Of a stretch of DNA of 64,000 nt, positions 24,820-34,349 are shown one piece after another. Position 1 is the stretch's first letter. Each line of letters begins with the position of its first letter. Under the pieces are notes generated by a model. That model was given only the letters and a program-made list of their open reading frames with translations. It was not told the origin of the DNA and ran no database searches. Source of the stretch: Bradyrhizobium sp. cir1 (lineage in GTDB: Bacteria; Pseudomonadota; Alphaproteobacteria; Rhizobiales; Xanthobacteraceae). The position numbers were made by a program, and so were the translations under genes. The stretch is from the NCBI RefSeq assembly GCF_014198245.1, contig NZ_JACIHE010000007.1:124001-188000 (forward strand). Reading direction: 5' to 3'.

Positions 24820-25932
24820 TCAGGCCGCAGCCTGTTCGATCGGTGAGAAGGGCAGCCCGAGGCTTTCGGCCACCGCTTCGTAAGTTAGCCGGCCCCGATG
24901 GACGTTGAGGCCTGCGCGCAAATGCGGATTTTCGAGCACGGCGGAAAAGCCCTTGTTGGCCAGAGCCAAACCAAACGGCAGCGTCGCGTTGTTCAGTGCC
25001 TGGCTCGAGGTCAGCGGCACGGCCCCGGGCATATTGGCCACGCAATAATGAATGATGCCATCCACTTCGTAAGTAGGATCAGCGTGAGTGGTTGGGTGCG
25101 ATGTCTCAAAGCAGCCGCCCTGATCGATAGCGACGTCCACGAGCACCGCCCTCTTGCGCATCGAGCTCAGCATGCTCCGGCGGACCAGCTTCGGCGCGCT
25201 CGCACCTGGAACGAGCACCGCACCAATCACCACATCCGCCGCAAATACCTCTTCCTCCACAGAGTCGATAGTCGAAAACCTGGTGCGAGCGCGTCCTTCG
25301 AATAGCTCGTCCAACTCGCGGAGCCGGAGTATCGAACGGTCGATGATGGTCACCTCTGCGCCCAGACCAACCGCCATGCGTGCCGCGTGCGTACCAACGA
25401 CGCCACCTCCGATCACCACGATTCGGGCAGGCTGAACACCGGGCACCCCACCGATCAACAGCCCTCGTCCGCCTGCACTCCGCTTCAGGGCGCTGCCCGC
25501 CGCTTCGATCGCAAGCCTACCCGCGACCTCGCTCATCGGCGCCAGCAGCGGAAGGCCACCATGCGCATCAGTTACGGTCTCGTAGGCGACCGCAGTGCAT
25601 CCAGATTTCAGGAGGCCCTTGGCCTGATCCGGGTCGGGGGCCAGATGCAGATAAGTGAACAGGATCTGATTTTCCCGCAGCTGACACCACTCGGACGGCT
25701 GAGGTTCCTTAACCTTTACGATCATCTCGCTCGATGCGAATACCTCAGCCGCGGAAGTTAGAATCGTTCCGCCAACAATGCGATAATCGTCATCGGTTGC
25801 ACCAATGCCAGCGCCGGCATTGGTCTCGATCATCACGCGGTGGCCCGCTGCCACGTATTCGCGGACAGCTCCCGGGGTAAGGCCCACGCGATATTCGTGC
25901 GCCTTGATTTCCTTGGGGACTCCGACCTTCAT
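24820..25932 (-). CDS. ald: Alanine dehydrogenase
   Basis: A 370-residue enzyme with the ATG at 25932 behind AGGGAG. It opens MKVGVPKEIKAHEYRVGLTP (Arg15). Lys75 in VKVKEPQ and His96 in TYLHLAPD match the pyruvate-binding residues of the family. IVVIGGGVVGTHAARMAVGLGA is the NAD-binding turn. The reaction is pyruvate + NH3 + NADH to L-alanine. In bacteroids alanine can be an exported nitrogen form. No Lrp/AldR-type regulator is next to it. Confidence 0.95.
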   Translation of the reverse strand: MKVGVPKEIKAHEYRVGLTPGAVREYVAAGHRVMIETNAGAGIGATDDDYRIVGGTILTSAAEVFASSEMIVKVKEPQPSEWCQLRENQILFTYLHLAPDPDQAKGLLKSGCTAVAYETVTDAHGGLPLLAPMSEVAGRLAIEAAGSALKRSAGGRGLLIGGVPGVQPARIVVIGGGVVGTHAARMAVGLGAEVTIIDRSILRLRELDELFEGRARTRFSTIDSVEEEVFAADVVIGAVLVPGASAPKLVRRSMLSSMRKRAVLVDVAIDQGGCFETSHPTTHADPTYEVDGIIHYCVANMPGAVPLTSSQALNNATLPFGLALANKGFSAVLENPHLRAGLNVHRGRLTYEAVAESLGLPFSPIEQAAA

Positions 25933-26328
25933 TTGAAAACTCCCTGCCTGGAGTGCCTTTCTAATCGGAAGCACCCAGCGATATTGCGACGCAGCCGTCA
26001 AAACGGCGCAGAAATTCAACGATATTTGACAAGCTTCGCAGGATTTCAAACCACGGGTACCGAGCGGATCGTGTGACCATGCTCGCCGAGCTTAGCCGTC
26101 GAAACTGCGCGATGGCGATAAATCGTTTCGAATTGCGTTCTCGGCTCGTGGAAAAGCTAACAACCGATATTCAGCACGCCTAAAGAGCGAAGTCGCAGTC
26201 TGCCGGTTGGACAGATTGCCCATAGAAGGGATCGTTTCAGAGCTAATGGGTAATGGGGGGTGATGGGTGATGGCTCACGACCATTGATCATAAACTTGGT
26301 TTGCAAAAGCTGGACGATGCGCAGCGTG
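25933..26328. other. Gap between ald and hypE
   Basis: It holds the ald upstream region. I saw no -24/-12 element and no clear sigma-70 promoter. Frames here show no protein character. A G-rich purine run lies near 26248-26270. Confidence 0.5.
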
Positions 26329-27375
26329 TCAACAGATCCGGGGCAATTGTTCGCCCGACAACCAGTCGACGATTCGTCGACCGCCGAAACTGGTCGCCAT
26401 CTGCACGAATTTCCGATTGTCAGCCACCGCTTCGCCAATATCAGCTGCGTCGGACCCGAGCGGGTGCGCCTTCATGGCTGCAAGCACGGCATCGGCCAAA
26501 TCAGGCGCGACGATCGCAACGAGCTTGCCTTCGTTGGCAACATGGATGGGATCGAGTCCAAGGAGTTCGCAGGTAGCCGCAACCGCCGGCTTCACCGGAA
26601 TGGATGCTTCCTGCAGACGGAACCCGAGCTCGGATTGATGCGCAATCTCGTTGAGGGTTGCGGCAAGCCCACCGCGCGTGGGGTCGCGCATTACCCGGAT
26701 GCCGCTACCGCCGGCGGCAACCATGACCGCTACGAGGTTATGCAACGCTGCGGAATCCGAGACGACCTCGGTTTGAAAAGCGACATTCTGGCGTCTTGAC
26801 ATGACCGCCACTCCATGATCGCCGAGGCTACCGGAGACCAGCACACGGTCGCCGACCATTGCCTTGTCGGCGGAGAGATCGAGCCCATCGGCCACAATCC
26901 CGATCCCGGTCGTAGAGATGAACAGACCATCCGCCTTGCCGCGATCGACGACCTTGGTGTCTCCGGCAATGATGTAAACGCCGGCACTGCGCGCTGCCGC
27001 GCCCATGGAATCCGCGATCGCCTTCAGATCAGAAAACGGGAAGCCCTCCTCGATGATAAAACTGGCCGACAGATAGAGGGGACGAGCGCCGGACATCGCG
27101 ACATCATTGATCGTGCCGTGCACAGCCAGTGACCCGATATTGCCGCCGGGAAAGAACAGCGGCGAGACCACATAGCCGTCGGTCGTCATCACCATCCTGC
27201 CTGCCGCAACGTCAAACGCCGACTGATCATTGCAGCGGGCGAGCCATTCATTACCAAAGGCTTGGTGAAAAAGGCCGGAGATCAGCTGTGCCATGGCACG
27301 GCCCCCGGATCCGTGGGAAAGATCAACGCGTCCGTGCTCGAGGTCGAGCTTGCGTTGATAGCCCTTTACGCTCAT
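26329..27375 (-). CDS. hypE: Hydrogenase maturation protein HypE
   Basis: A 348-residue protein that dehydrates HypF-made thiocarboxamide to a cyanide ligand on its C-terminal Cys. The C-terminus is LPRIC, the required PRxC tail. An N-terminal SHGSGGRAM and a central VMRDPTRGGLAATLNEIA are typical of the PurM-like fold. The start overlaps the hypD stop (ATGA). It is last in the hup-hyp transcript. Confidence 0.96.
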   Translation of the reverse strand: MSVKGYQRKLDLEHGRVDLSHGSGGRAMAQLISGLFHQAFGNEWLARCNDQSAFDVAAGRMVMTTDGYVVSPLFFPGGNIGSLAVHGTINDVAMSGARPLYLSASFIIEEGFPFSDLKAIADSMGAAARSAGVYIIAGDTKVVDRGKADGLFISTTGIGIVADGLDLSADKAMVGDRVLVSGSLGDHGVAVMSRRQNVAFQTEVVSDSAALHNLVAVMVAAGGSGIRVMRDPTRGGLAATLNEIAHQSELGFRLQEASIPVKPAVAATCELLGLDPIHVANEGKLVAIVAPDLADAVLAAMKAHPLGSDAADIGEAVADNRKFVQMATSFGGRRIVDWLSGEQLPRIC

Positions 27376-28514
27376 GACGTCCGCCTCAACTGTTCATCGC
27401 GAACTCGGCCATAGGTCCAATACGCCGCACAAGCGCCTTCCGATGATACCATGCAGGACCCTATGGGCGTTTCCGGCGTGCAGACGGTTCCAAACAGCTT
27501 ACACTCGACCGGCCGCTTGGCGCCACGCAGGATCGCGCAGCACTCGCACGCCGGATTGTCTGCGACACGCAGGTCGTGGATCGCAAAACGCGTCTCAGCG
27601 TCGAATTGCGCGTAAGCCCGTTTCAGCTTCATTCCGCTGTTAGGTACGAGTCCGAGCCCACGCCATTCAAACTGCTCGCGCAGTTCGAATATCTGCGATA
27701 CCTCGTCCTTGGCGCGCCGATTTCCTTCACGCGTCACCGCACGACTGTATTGGTTCTCCACCTGGTAGCGATCTTCGTTCACCTGCCGCACCAGCATCAG
27801 AATCGCCTGCATCACATCGAGCGGTTCAAATCCCGCGATCACGATCGGCTTGCCAAATTGTTCTGCCAGGGGCTCGTAAGGCTGCGTACCGATAATGGTG
27901 CTGACATGTGCAGGCCCGATGAAGCCGTCAATTGGAACCCCCCCGGTGTCGCGGATTTTGGGGTTCTCGAGAATGCTGTGCATCGCAGAGGGTGTAAGCA
28001 CGTGGTTGCAGAACACGCTGAGGCCCTTCAGCCGCTTCTTCTCGGCAATTCGGATCATCACCGCCGTCGGGGGCGTCGTGGTCTCAAATCCGATGGCAAA
28101 GAAGACCACCTCGCGGCTCGGTGCCTGTTCGGCGAGCCGGATAGCGTCGAGCGTCGAGTAGACCATCCGAATGTCGGCGCCGAGCGCTTTAGCTCGCAAC
28201 AGGGACTGTCCTTGCGACCCAGGCGCGCGCATCAGGTCGCCGTAGACGCACAGAGTGACCTCTGGTCGTTCGACAAGCCGGATCGCCATATCGATTCGAC
28301 TGGCGGGCAGAACGCAGACCGGACAACCGGGCCCGTGGATCATGCGGACGTTCGCGGGCAGCAGATCCTCCAGGCCATAACGGGAGATCGCATGAGTGTG
28401 CCCGCCGCAGAATTCCATGAACCGATAGGCTCTTTGCGAACTAACCTCGGCGCCAATCGCACGCGCAATTCCCTGCGCGATGGCCTTGTCGCGAAATTCG
28501 TCGGCATATTTCAT
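27372..28514 (-). CDS. hypD: Hydrogenase maturation protein HypD
   Basis: A 380-residue Fe-S protein that with HypC assembles the Fe(CN)2CO unit. The start at 28514 (MKYADEF) overlaps the hypC stop. Cys motifs are visible in FMEFCGGHTHAIS, HGPGCPVCVLPAS and, near the C-terminus, NPACECCAILRG with a following VECKLFGTVCTPETPIGSCMVS. These match the [4Fe-4S] and active-site cysteines of HypD. Confidence 0.96.
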   Translation of the reverse strand: MKYADEFRDKAIAQGIARAIGAEVSSQRAYRFMEFCGGHTHAISRYGLEDLLPANVRMIHGPGCPVCVLPASRIDMAIRLVERPEVTLCVYGDLMRAPGSQGQSLLRAKALGADIRMVYSTLDAIRLAEQAPSREVVFFAIGFETTTPPTAVMIRIAEKKRLKGLSVFCNHVLTPSAMHSILENPKIRDTGGVPIDGFIGPAHVSTIIGTQPYEPLAEQFGKPIVIAGFEPLDVMQAILMLVRQVNEDRYQVENQYSRAVTREGNRRAKDEVSQIFELREQFEWRGLGLVPNSGMKLKRAYAQFDAETRFAIHDLRVADNPACECCAILRGAKRPVECKLFGTVCTPETPIGSCMVSSEGACAAYWTYGRVRDEQLRRTS

Positions 28515-28744
28515 GATCGGCGTTCCCCTGCGCTGCCTAGCTCCTGCAGCAGCTCCAGCGTGCGCTCGGCTTCCGTCGGATCGATCTTGGCCAGCGCATA
28601 GCCGACATGGACAAGGACGGAATCGCCGACCTCGAGCTCGTCGACGAGAGCAATCGATATCTCCAGGCTGATGCCATCGATGGACACTATGGCCATGTCG
28701 TTGGGAAGAATTTTCGCAATCTTTGCCGGAACCGAAAGACACAT
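28511..28744 (-). CDS. hypC: Hydrogenase maturation chaperone HypC
   Basis: A 77-residue protein beginning MCLSVPAKI, whose Cys2 binds the iron unit, with HVGYALAKID providing the conserved His. It carries the Fe(CN)2CO group between HypD and the hydrogenase large subunit precursor. It begins one base after hypF ends and overlaps hypD. The paralogue hupF is at 34.9 kb. Confidence 0.95.
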   Translation of the reverse strand: MCLSVPAKIAKILPNDMAIVSIDGISLEISIALVDELEVGDSVLVHVGYALAKIDPTEAERTLELLQELGSAGERRS

Positions 28745-28745
28745 C

Positions 28746-31001
28746 TCAGGCTGATCCTCCCGTGCCGGACGACTGTTGAGCTATCTGCAGAGCGGCAATC
28801 CAGGCCTGGCCAAGGCTCAAACCGCCATCATTGGGCGGCACTCGCCGTGGCACGAGCGGGGTAAGGCCGGCCGCGCTGCAACCGCGCGGGATTTCATCCG
28901 CCAGCGCCGCGTTCAGGAAGCAGCCGCCGCTCAGAACGACGGTATTAACGCCCGTTGTCCGCGAAGACCGCGTGACCCAGTCAACGCAGGCAGCGGCGAA
29001 GGTGCCATGAAACAGCCCGGCTCCGCCCACCGGGTCAATGTCATCTGCAATCAACCGCGCAAACAGCGGACGAAGCGACAGCACGCCGCCATCGATCGTC
29101 CAGCCGGCTTCGAGAATCGCAGTCCGCCGCACAAGCGCCTCGAGCTTCATCGCCGCTTCGCCCTCATAGCTCTGCAAACTCGCAATCCCCAGCAGCGCCG
29201 CTGCGGCGTCGAACAACCGGCCCGCACTGGTCGTGGTGGCCCCGCCCGGCTGTTCGAGCAAGGCCGACACACATCCAGCCTGCCGTTGCGCCGCAAAGCG
29301 CGGCCCGATTTCGTTACCCCGGCCGAGCGCGTGTAATACTGCGCTGGCCATGCGCCACGGCTCGCGGGCTGCACGATCTCCACCAGGCATTTGCAGGGGC
29401 GCTAAGTGCCCGATGCGTCGGCACCCCGTCCCTTCGCACAACAATAGCTCGCCACCCCAGTTTCCTCCCTCGGAGCCAAGGCCATGGCCATCGAGCACCA
29501 GGGCAAGCGCAGGTCCCGCATGGCCATGCTCGGCGATCACTGCGGCAGCGTGTGCGTGGTGATGCTGGACAGCGACCAGCGCGCGGCCATTTGCTTCCGC
29601 AAACCGGGTAGAAGCCATATCAGGATGCAGATCATGGGCGATGGCGACAGGCTCTACATCAAGGCTCGATGTAAGGTGTCGGATCGTCTCCTCCAACGCG
29701 CGGATGCCTTCGGCCGTATCCAGATCGCCAATATGCTGGGAGACGAACGCTTGGTTGTCCCGCGTGATGGTGACGGTCGATTTCAGTGCGCCGCCGACGG
29801 CGAGCACGGACGGCACCGACTTCGCAAGCCTGATCGGTTCGGGAACATAGCCGCGGGCACGACGAATGAATTGCGGCCGGCCAGCCACCACCGACACCAC
29901 GGAATCATCAGCACGCGTCACTATATCGCGATCATGGGTCACGATAAGGTCGGAGATCCCCTTGAGCCGCCGCAGCGCCTGCGCGTTGTCGATCAGGAGT
30001 GGTTCGCCGCAAAGATTGGCACTGGTGGCGACGATGACCGGGCCGGTGCCCGCATATGCTTCTGCCGAGCGAAGCGCATGAAGGATGAGGTGATGCAGCG
30101 GCGCTACAGGCAGCATGACACCCACGCGCGATAAGCCAGGAGCTATGGCGGGCGCCAAATTGTTGCGCGAAGGCAGAAGGACGATGGGACGTGCTACGGA
30201 TTCGACCAGCGCAAGCTCGGGCGCGTTAGCCTCCGCGATGTCGCTGACGCGCTCTATGGAATCTACCATAACCGCGAACGGCTTCTGAAGGCGCTGCTTT
30301 CTCCTGCGCAAACGCTGCACGGCGTCCTGGTTACGCGCATCGCAAAGAAGCTGGTATCCCCCCAGCCCCTTTATCGCCACTATTTGTCCCCCCGCGATAG
30401 CCGCGACAATGGCGCTGATCCCATGGCTGAGCCGAGGCCCGCATGTCGGACACGCGATCGCCTCCGTATGAAACCTGCGGCTCGCCGGATCGGCGTATTC
30501 GGCCGCGCAGGCGGCGCACAGCCTAAAAGCCCCCATCACGGTGTTGCGGCGGTCGTACGGAAGCCGTTCGGCGATGGTGTAGCGTGGGCCGCAATGGCAG
30601 CAACTGATGAAGGGGTAATGGTAATGCCGATTTTTTGGATCGAACAGCTCGCTGAGACATTGCCGGCAGACAGCAGCATCAGCAACGATCTGCGTTGACA
30701 ATTTGCCGCCTTCGCTCGTGCCGATCAAAAAGTCTTTCGCCGCGAGCCCCGCAGTTTCCCGAACGCAGATGTGGTCGATGCGTGCCAATGGAGGCGCCTC
30801 GAGCGGCAACGTGGCGACAAACTCCGACGCGCGGTGGCCCTCGACCTCGATCGTAACGCCCTCGGGGCCATTGATGACAAATCCCGCCAATCCGTAGCGC
30901 ATGGCGAGTCCATAGACGTAAGGACGAAATCCGACCCCTTGCACGGCCCCACTCACGCGCACGCGCAGCCGCGTTCGGTCGCAGGTGGTTGGGGCGCTCA
31001 T
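28746..31001 (-). CDS. hypF: Carbamoyltransferase HypF
   Basis: A 751-residue protein that transfers carbamoyl from carbamoyl phosphate to the HypE C-terminal Cys. Domains in order: an acylphosphatase (VSGAVQGVGFRPYVYGLA, residues 12-90); two zinc fingers with CRQC, CCHC, CAAC and CPTC (about 112-190); a YrdC-like domain (about 205-385); and a Kae1-like domain with QHHHAHAAAVIAEHG and ALVLDGHGLGSEG (about 400-745). The length matches the family. Its ATG overlaps the hypB stop. Confidence 0.96.
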   Translation of the reverse strand: MSAPTTCDRTRLRVRVSGAVQGVGFRPYVYGLAMRYGLAGFVINGPEGVTIEVEGHRASEFVATLPLEAPPLARIDHICVRETAGLAAKDFLIGTSEGGKLSTQIVADAAVCRQCLSELFDPKNRHYHYPFISCCHCGPRYTIAERLPYDRRNTVMGAFRLCAACAAEYADPASRRFHTEAIACPTCGPRLSHGISAIVAAIAGGQIVAIKGLGGYQLLCDARNQDAVQRLRRRKQRLQKPFAVMVDSIERVSDIAEANAPELALVESVARPIVLLPSRNNLAPAIAPGLSRVGVMLPVAPLHHLILHALRSAEAYAGTGPVIVATSANLCGEPLLIDNAQALRRLKGISDLIVTHDRDIVTRADDSVVSVVAGRPQFIRRARGYVPEPIRLAKSVPSVLAVGGALKSTVTITRDNQAFVSQHIGDLDTAEGIRALEETIRHLTSSLDVEPVAIAHDLHPDMASTRFAEANGRALVAVQHHHAHAAAVIAEHGHAGPALALVLDGHGLGSEGGNWGGELLLCEGTGCRRIGHLAPLQMPGGDRAAREPWRMASAVLHALGRGNEIGPRFAAQRQAGCVSALLEQPGGATTTSAGRLFDAAAALLGIASLQSYEGEAAMKLEALVRRTAILEAGWTIDGGVLSLRPLFARLIADDIDPVGGAGLFHGTFAAACVDWVTRSSRTTGVNTVVLSGGCFLNAALADEIPRGCSAAGLTPLVPRRVPPNDGGLSLGQAWIAALQIAQQSSGTGGSA

Positions 31002-31957
31002 CGCCTTGTGTCCACTAGGGCGCGCCTCTGCTGCCTCGCCTGTCTATCGATCCAGGCGTACAGCGCGCCAAAACCCTCGCCCGTACGCGCCGAAACTACA
31101 AGCACGTCGATCTTGGGATTGACTCGTCTGGCGTATTCGATCGCCTTTCCCAAATCGAAATCAAGCAGCGGGGCCAGATCAATCTTGTTAATCACCATGA
31201 GCGAAGAAGCGGCGAACATATCAGGATATTTGAGCGGCTTGTCTTCACCTTCGGTAATCGACAGCACTACAATCTTGCAAGCCTCGCCAAGATCGAAGGC
31301 TGCGGGACAGATCAGATTACCGACGTTCTCGATGAAGAGAATACCCCCCGTGAGCAACGGCAAGCGGCGATAAGCCTCGCCAATCATCGCAGCGTCGAGA
31401 TGACAACCCTTGCCGGTGTTGACTTGAATGGCTGGCACGCCGGCGGCCCGAATGCGCTCGGCATCGTTCGAGGTTTGCTGGTCGCCTTCGATGACCCCGA
31501 CCGGCCGGCTACGCTTGAGCTCAGACACCCCGCGGACGAGCAGCGTCGTTTTACCTGCACCGGGACTGGACAAAAGATTAAATACAAGCAGGTCATCGGC
31601 GACGAAGAGCGCGCGGTTGTCCGCCGCAATCCCATTATTCTTGCCAAGAATATCGCGCCCGATCTGAATGACCCGCTCTCTGCTCATGCCCGCGAGCTTC
31701 AAGCCAGCCGGGCCGGCGCCGCCACTCAGAAGCGCCTGCCCACCATGAGCCTGGTGATGGGCAGAGCGACGATGGCGACTATGACTATCGCCTGCATGGT
31801 TTGAACGCTGCGGGCCTTGGTCGCCATGCGGATAGGCACGATGGCGATCGCAATCGTCCTGCACATGGGCATCGTATCGCTCATGGCTCTCCGCATCATG
31901 CGCCTTGGCGCGTTTGGTCGACGGCGTCCCTTCGGTGCAGCCGCAAACGGTACACAT
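30998..31957 (-). CDS. hypB: Nickel-inserting GTPase HypB, short His region
   Basis: A 319-residue GTPase that loads nickel into the hydrogenase large subunit. It begins MCTVCGCTEG, the high-affinity CxxCGC metal site. The P-loop is LLSSPGAGKTTLL, and GIDL-type switch and INKIDLAPLLDFD regions follow. Between residues 18 and 75 about eleven His are scattered among Arg, Asp and Ser, far fewer than the dense His tract known from B. japonicum HypB. Nickel storage may therefore be weaker. The start overlaps hypA by one base. Confidence 0.95.
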   Translation of the reverse strand: MCTVCGCTEGTPSTKRAKAHDAESHERYDAHVQDDCDRHRAYPHGDQGPQRSNHAGDSHSRHRRSAHHQAHGGQALLSGGAGPAGLKLAGMSRERVIQIGRDILGKNNGIAADNRALFVADDLLVFNLLSSPGAGKTTLLVRGVSELKRSRPVGVIEGDQQTSNDAERIRAAGVPAIQVNTGKGCHLDAAMIGEAYRRLPLLTGGILFIENVGNLICPAAFDLGEACKIVVLSITEGEDKPLKYPDMFAASSLMVINKIDLAPLLDFDLGKAIEYARRVNPKIDVLVVSARTGEGFGALYAWIDRQARQQRRALVDTRR

Positions 31958-32298
31958 CAATCGATCTCCAGCTCTTTCACGCGCATCTGTTCCCCCGCGG
32001 TTACCTGCAACTGATAGCTGCCGCAGCAAGGACAGCATTCACCGCGTCGCGCAATCTCGACCCTCTTCGAACAGCTCATGCACCAGGCAGCTCCTGGCAG
32101 TTCGACGATATTAAGGACTGCACCCTCGGCAACGGTCCGCGTCGCAACGACAGCAAAGCAGAACCTGATCGCTTCCGGCGCGGCATGACTCAGCGCTCCG
32201 ATCTCTAGACAGACGCTCCGCACCCGCGAAAACGATCGGTGACGTACCTCCTCCTCGACGATTTGAATGATGCCAAGACAAATCGCCATTTCATGCAT
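31957..32298 (-). CDS. hypA: Nickel metallochaperone HypA
   Basis: A 113-residue protein beginning MHEMAICLGII; the MHE start, which supplies the nickel-binding His2, fixes the start at 32298. The zinc site is WCMSC followed by GECCPCCGSYQL. It works with HypB in nickel delivery. It overlaps the hupK end by eight bases. Confidence 0.95.
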   Translation of the reverse strand: MHEMAICLGIIQIVEEEVRHRSFSRVRSVCLEIGALSHAAPEAIRFCFAVVATRTVAEGAVLNIVELPGAAWCMSCSKRVEIARRGECCPCCGSYQLQVTAGEQMRVKELEID

Positions 32299-33385
32299 CG
32301 CCAACTTCGCGAAAATTGAGAGTGAACCCGACGCACGGATCCAGCGATGCAATCACCGCATCGACTGCATCCCGACGCCGTCTAGCCGTCAGCACCGCGC
32401 CCTGCAGGCTGCGGACAAGCGGTCCGCGCGGGTGGAAATTCCACTCCGTCGGCGCAAGGAATTCGAAGCGGGATATCCGGCCCTGAGGATCAAGCTCAAC
32501 CGCGTGGTAGAGACGCCCCCTGGCGCATTCGACCGCGGCCGCCGCACGGCCGGGCCCTAACTTATATCTTTCGATAATCCCATGCTCCGCCGAGTCAATC
32601 TGAGCACCGGCCTTGAGCCACGCACATAACCGGAGGGCTTCAGCAATCCTGGCCCTCAGCCGCTCGGCCGCACCGGAGGGGCTCGGCGAGAGCCGATCAC
32701 GCGTCATTCGGCGCGCCCATGGACCCGTCTCGGGCACATGTCCGTCAAGATCCGGACAATAGCAAAATGTCGCGCCATCCACGAGCAGCCGTTTAATGAT
32801 GTTGAGGTCGTCAGCAACGGACAGGAACGAGTGCTCCGCCGGAATTGACTTCAGGTCGATCTCATCAAGCGCTGCAATGCGAAGCGCTAATGGGCTACCG
32901 GACCTCACCGCGTCCCCCTCATTCGACATGCCGAGCGCGTTCAGCGCAGCCACGATCCGCGCTGTTGCTTCGCATTGAGCGGAGCCCCAGGCTGGCTGGG
33001 CGCTGCCGAGAAGGGCTGACATTCCCCGCATCAGGGAGCGGATTGCTGCCGCACTGGCGACGTCTGGCGTAAGATGTCCGACAAACAGGCCCCGAAGCAG
33101 TTCCGCGATGCGCTCGGTAACGATAAGCGCAATACGATGCTGTTTTGTTGTGCGGGTGATCACCTCGTCGCGCGCCGTCTCGATCGCGGACAGCAGTGCA
33201 GTTTGCTGCGCAGCGGCACACAACGCAAAGAGCCGCGGCAGCACCTCGAGCAGCAACGAGGCTTGTTTGCCAGCGAACAGCCGCGCCAGCGGCGGCCGGA
33301 CTCGCGGCTGGATCTCGATCGCGGCGACTACGTCGGCAGCTAGCGATACGGTGACATCGATTTTGTTTTGGGCAGCGAGGCTCAT
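32291..33385 (-). CDS. hupK: Hydrogenase assembly protein HupK
   Basis: A 364-residue protein from the ATG at 33385, with GGAG upstream; a GTG at 33391 is an alternative. It looks like a reduced relative of the large subunit: IEIQPRVRPPLARLFAGK at the N-terminus, a long helical middle, then RARGRLYHAVELDPQGRISRFEFLAPTEWNFHPRG and SLDPCVGFTLNF near the C-terminus, an echo of the large-subunit DPCxxC end. HupK is thought to act as a scaffold in maturation. The spacer to hupH is only about 100 bases. Confidence 0.85.
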   Translation of the reverse strand: MSLAAQNKIDVTVSLAADVVAAIEIQPRVRPPLARLFAGKQASLLLEVLPRLFALCAAAQQTALLSAIETARDEVITRTTKQHRIALIVTERIAELLRGLFVGHLTPDVASAAAIRSLMRGMSALLGSAQPAWGSAQCEATARIVAALNALGMSNEGDAVRSGSPLALRIAALDEIDLKSIPAEHSFLSVADDLNIIKRLLVDGATFCYCPDLDGHVPETGPWARRMTRDRLSPSPSGAAERLRARIAEALRLCAWLKAGAQIDSAEHGIIERYKLGPGRAAAAVECARGRLYHAVELDPQGRISRFEFLAPTEWNFHPRGPLVRSLQGAVLTARRRRDAVDAVIASLDPCVGFTLNFREVGDA

Positions 33386-33485
33386 GAGCACCGCTCCACC
33401 AACATCCTGCGCGAGGTATGCCGGCGGTCGCTGCGCCCGCGCCGTCTACGGGATCCCACTCGACGCCGAACATTCTCCAAGCTCT

Positions 33486-34349
33486 TCATGTGAAATACGC
33501 CTTAATAATTTCCTGCATGCGCTCGGCCGAGTCCTGGAAATCTTCGTCGGCAGCCAACGCAACAATCGGCACGCCGCCGACCTCCAGCGTATCAAGGATG
33601 ATATTGTCCGTAGAACTGAAGAACTGCACCGACCAGACGTTCCTGATCCCGGTCGCCTGCACTCGGCACGTGCCGTAGCCACGGAAGATGAGTTGGACCG
33701 GGCCATTGCCCACGCTTTGCTGCAGGAATGTCAGGTCGATAACGCTCATCGGCAGCAAGGTGAGATTGATGACATGCGTGCGCATGCCAAAGCTCCAGAC
33801 GCGCGCCCGCTCGCGTATTTCGGCGAGCACCGGTTGCACGTTCATCGCGCCGTCCGGCGCCGCGCCAATCGCAAGATCGGCAGACGTCAGGTCAGTTGCG
33901 GCGCGCCGGACAATCTGCGGGATCGCTCCGACCTCAAGATATTCGTTCGCCGGCTCGCTCCCGATGCGCACGCGCCAGATTCCCGCAAGCACGGACTCCC
34001 GGATTTGCGCGAAAGAGCCATCTGGCAGCGCAACCACGCCGGCGACCTCACCTTCTCCGAGCACTTCGCCAATCAGCTTGCGCTCGGGATCGCTGAGATT
34101 CGCGAGTCCGTACAGTTGTGTCCGAGCGCAGCTTCTCTGGCTGCCAACGGCAGCAGCGGCATTCGATAATAGCGCCATGGCATTTGGATAGTTCCTTGCA
34201 AGCTCGTCGCCGTCGCGCCAAGCGCGCTTGGCGAGCGCACGAGCGCTCGTCAACCCGCTATAGAATACATCGAGACTTCCAGAGCCCGTAGCAAGGTCAC
34301 TCGCCGCCCCGTCGGCGTCGGCGGATACAACGCGGATCGCTGTTTTCAT
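33486..34349 (-). CDS. hupH: Hydrogenase maturation factor HupH (HyaF-like)
   Basis: A 287-residue protein; the ATG at 34349 (MKTAIRVVS) overlaps the hupG stop. Typical HyaF/HupH segments are LYGLANLSDPERKLIGEVLGEGEVAG, EYLEVGAIPQIV and the C-terminal VPIVALAADEDFQDSAERMQEII. The family is involved in large-subunit maturation. It is followed by hupK with hupI and hupJ missing. Confidence 0.88.
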   Translation of the reverse strand: MKTAIRVVSADADGAASDLATGSGSLDVFYSGLTSARALAKRAWRDGDELARNYPNAMALLSNAAAAVGSQRSCARTQLYGLANLSDPERKLIGEVLGEGEVAGVVALPDGSFAQIRESVLAGIWRVRIGSEPANEYLEVGAIPQIVRRAATDLTSADLAIGAAPDGAMNVQPVLAEIRERARVWSFGMRTHVINLTLLPMSVIDLTFLQQSVGNGPVQLIFRGYGTCRVQATGIRNVWSVQFFSSTDNIILDTLEVGGVPIVALAADEDFQDSAERMQEIIKAYFT

